Origin: SKLM01 sp050049955
GTDB taxonomy: Bacteria > Chloroflexota > Anaerolineae > B4-G1
Assembly: GCA_050049955.1 (NCBI GenBank)
Contig: JASFVG010000269.1
Coordinates: forward strand, 1-6,458
Length of the DNA stretch: 6,458 nucleotides
Direction of reading: 5' to 3'
Below the pieces are notes generated by a model. The model was not told where the DNA came from, ran no database searches, and saw nothing but the letters and a program-made list of their open reading frames with translations. Position 1 is the stretch's first letter. Every line of letters starts with the position of its first letter. This document shows positions 6,177 to 6,458 of the stretch, piece by piece. The translations under genes were made by a program, and so were the position numbers.

Positions 6177-6458
6177 GACTCGTTTGCCAATGGAAAGCGA
6201 AACAGTGAATGCACTTGCCAAGGCAGCAGCGAGTGCCGCTGGGTGCCCAAATGGGGCCGCCCGCGTCAGACGTATCGGAGAGGTGACAGGGCACCAGGCA
6301 AGACGGCTAAGAGGCGCACGTGCTCGCGCGTCAACTGGTTCCCACATTCGCGACGGGCTGCACCGCCAAGCGAGAACGTTCAGACGGCTAGGGAGTTGCC
6401 GACCTCTTGGCCGTGGGAAGCAGGGCAGCCACCCCTCGTGGAGCGCATAGCGGCATGA
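6177..6458 (+). other. 282-base 3' stretch with no gene I can support
   Basis: Two overlapping open frames exist here: ATG 6190-6450 and GTG 6243-6458. Both lack a Shine-Dalgarno at proper spacing, are rich in Arg/Ala/Gly/Pro/Ser, and resemble no family I recognise. The second ends in TGA inside an ATGA at the very end (6455-6458), so an ATG at 6455 could be the start of a following gene; a GGAG at 6440-6443 is 11 bases before it, somewhat far. No terminator hairpin with a T-run follows the GT2 gene. A TGGTATACT (extended -10-like) lies at 6148-6156 inside the end of the GT2 gene, with no good -35. Confidence 0.35.

Overview
The window is a high-GC (roughly 60-63% by eye) stretch of bacterial DNA. 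All recognisable genes lie on the + strand and all belong to cell-surface polysaccharide or glycoconjugate synthesis. Dense coding, Shine-Dalgarno sequences and the protein families point to a bacterium. No gene here fixes the phylum; a high-GC soil or environmental lineage would fit. I see no tRNA, rRNA, CRISPR array, transposase or integrase.

Layout: (1) 3-1211 is the 3' part of a polytopic GT-C (ArnT/PMT-like, GT39) glycosyltransferase that runs in from the left edge. (2) 1212-1486 is a gap with no supportable gene. (3) 1487-2920 is a Wzx-type flippase with a clear ribosome binding site. (4) 2921-3405 is a 485-base gap holding a promoter-like extended -10 element but no recognisable gene. 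(5) 3406-5493 is a large two-part protein: an N-terminal nucleotidyltransferase-fold (SDID) region with a long uncharacterised follow-on, then the N-terminal, nucleotide-sugar-binding half of a GT2 glycosyltransferase. (6) 5490-6176 is the missing C-terminal half of the same GT2 domain, with the catalytic ED motif and C-terminal membrane helices. It overlaps the previous frame by an ATGA. (7) 6177-6458 holds nothing I can name.

Inferred joint role: the GT2 (perhaps working with its fused NTase-like region) adds a sugar on the cytoplasmic face, the Wzx protein flips the lipid-linked product, and the GT-C enzyme transfers a sugar from a polyprenyl-phosphate donor on the outer face. This is a plausible division of labour, not something the sequence proves.

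The most interesting signal is the 3406-6176 locus. It looks like one ~920-residue NTase-like/GT2/membrane protein whose GT-A domain is cut in two at an ATGA overlap, and whose best start site is a non-standard ATC codon behind a perfect AGGAGG. Either this is a real two-subunit, translationally coupled split glycosyltransferase with an unusual start, or the gene carries two small lesions (real decay or sequence error).
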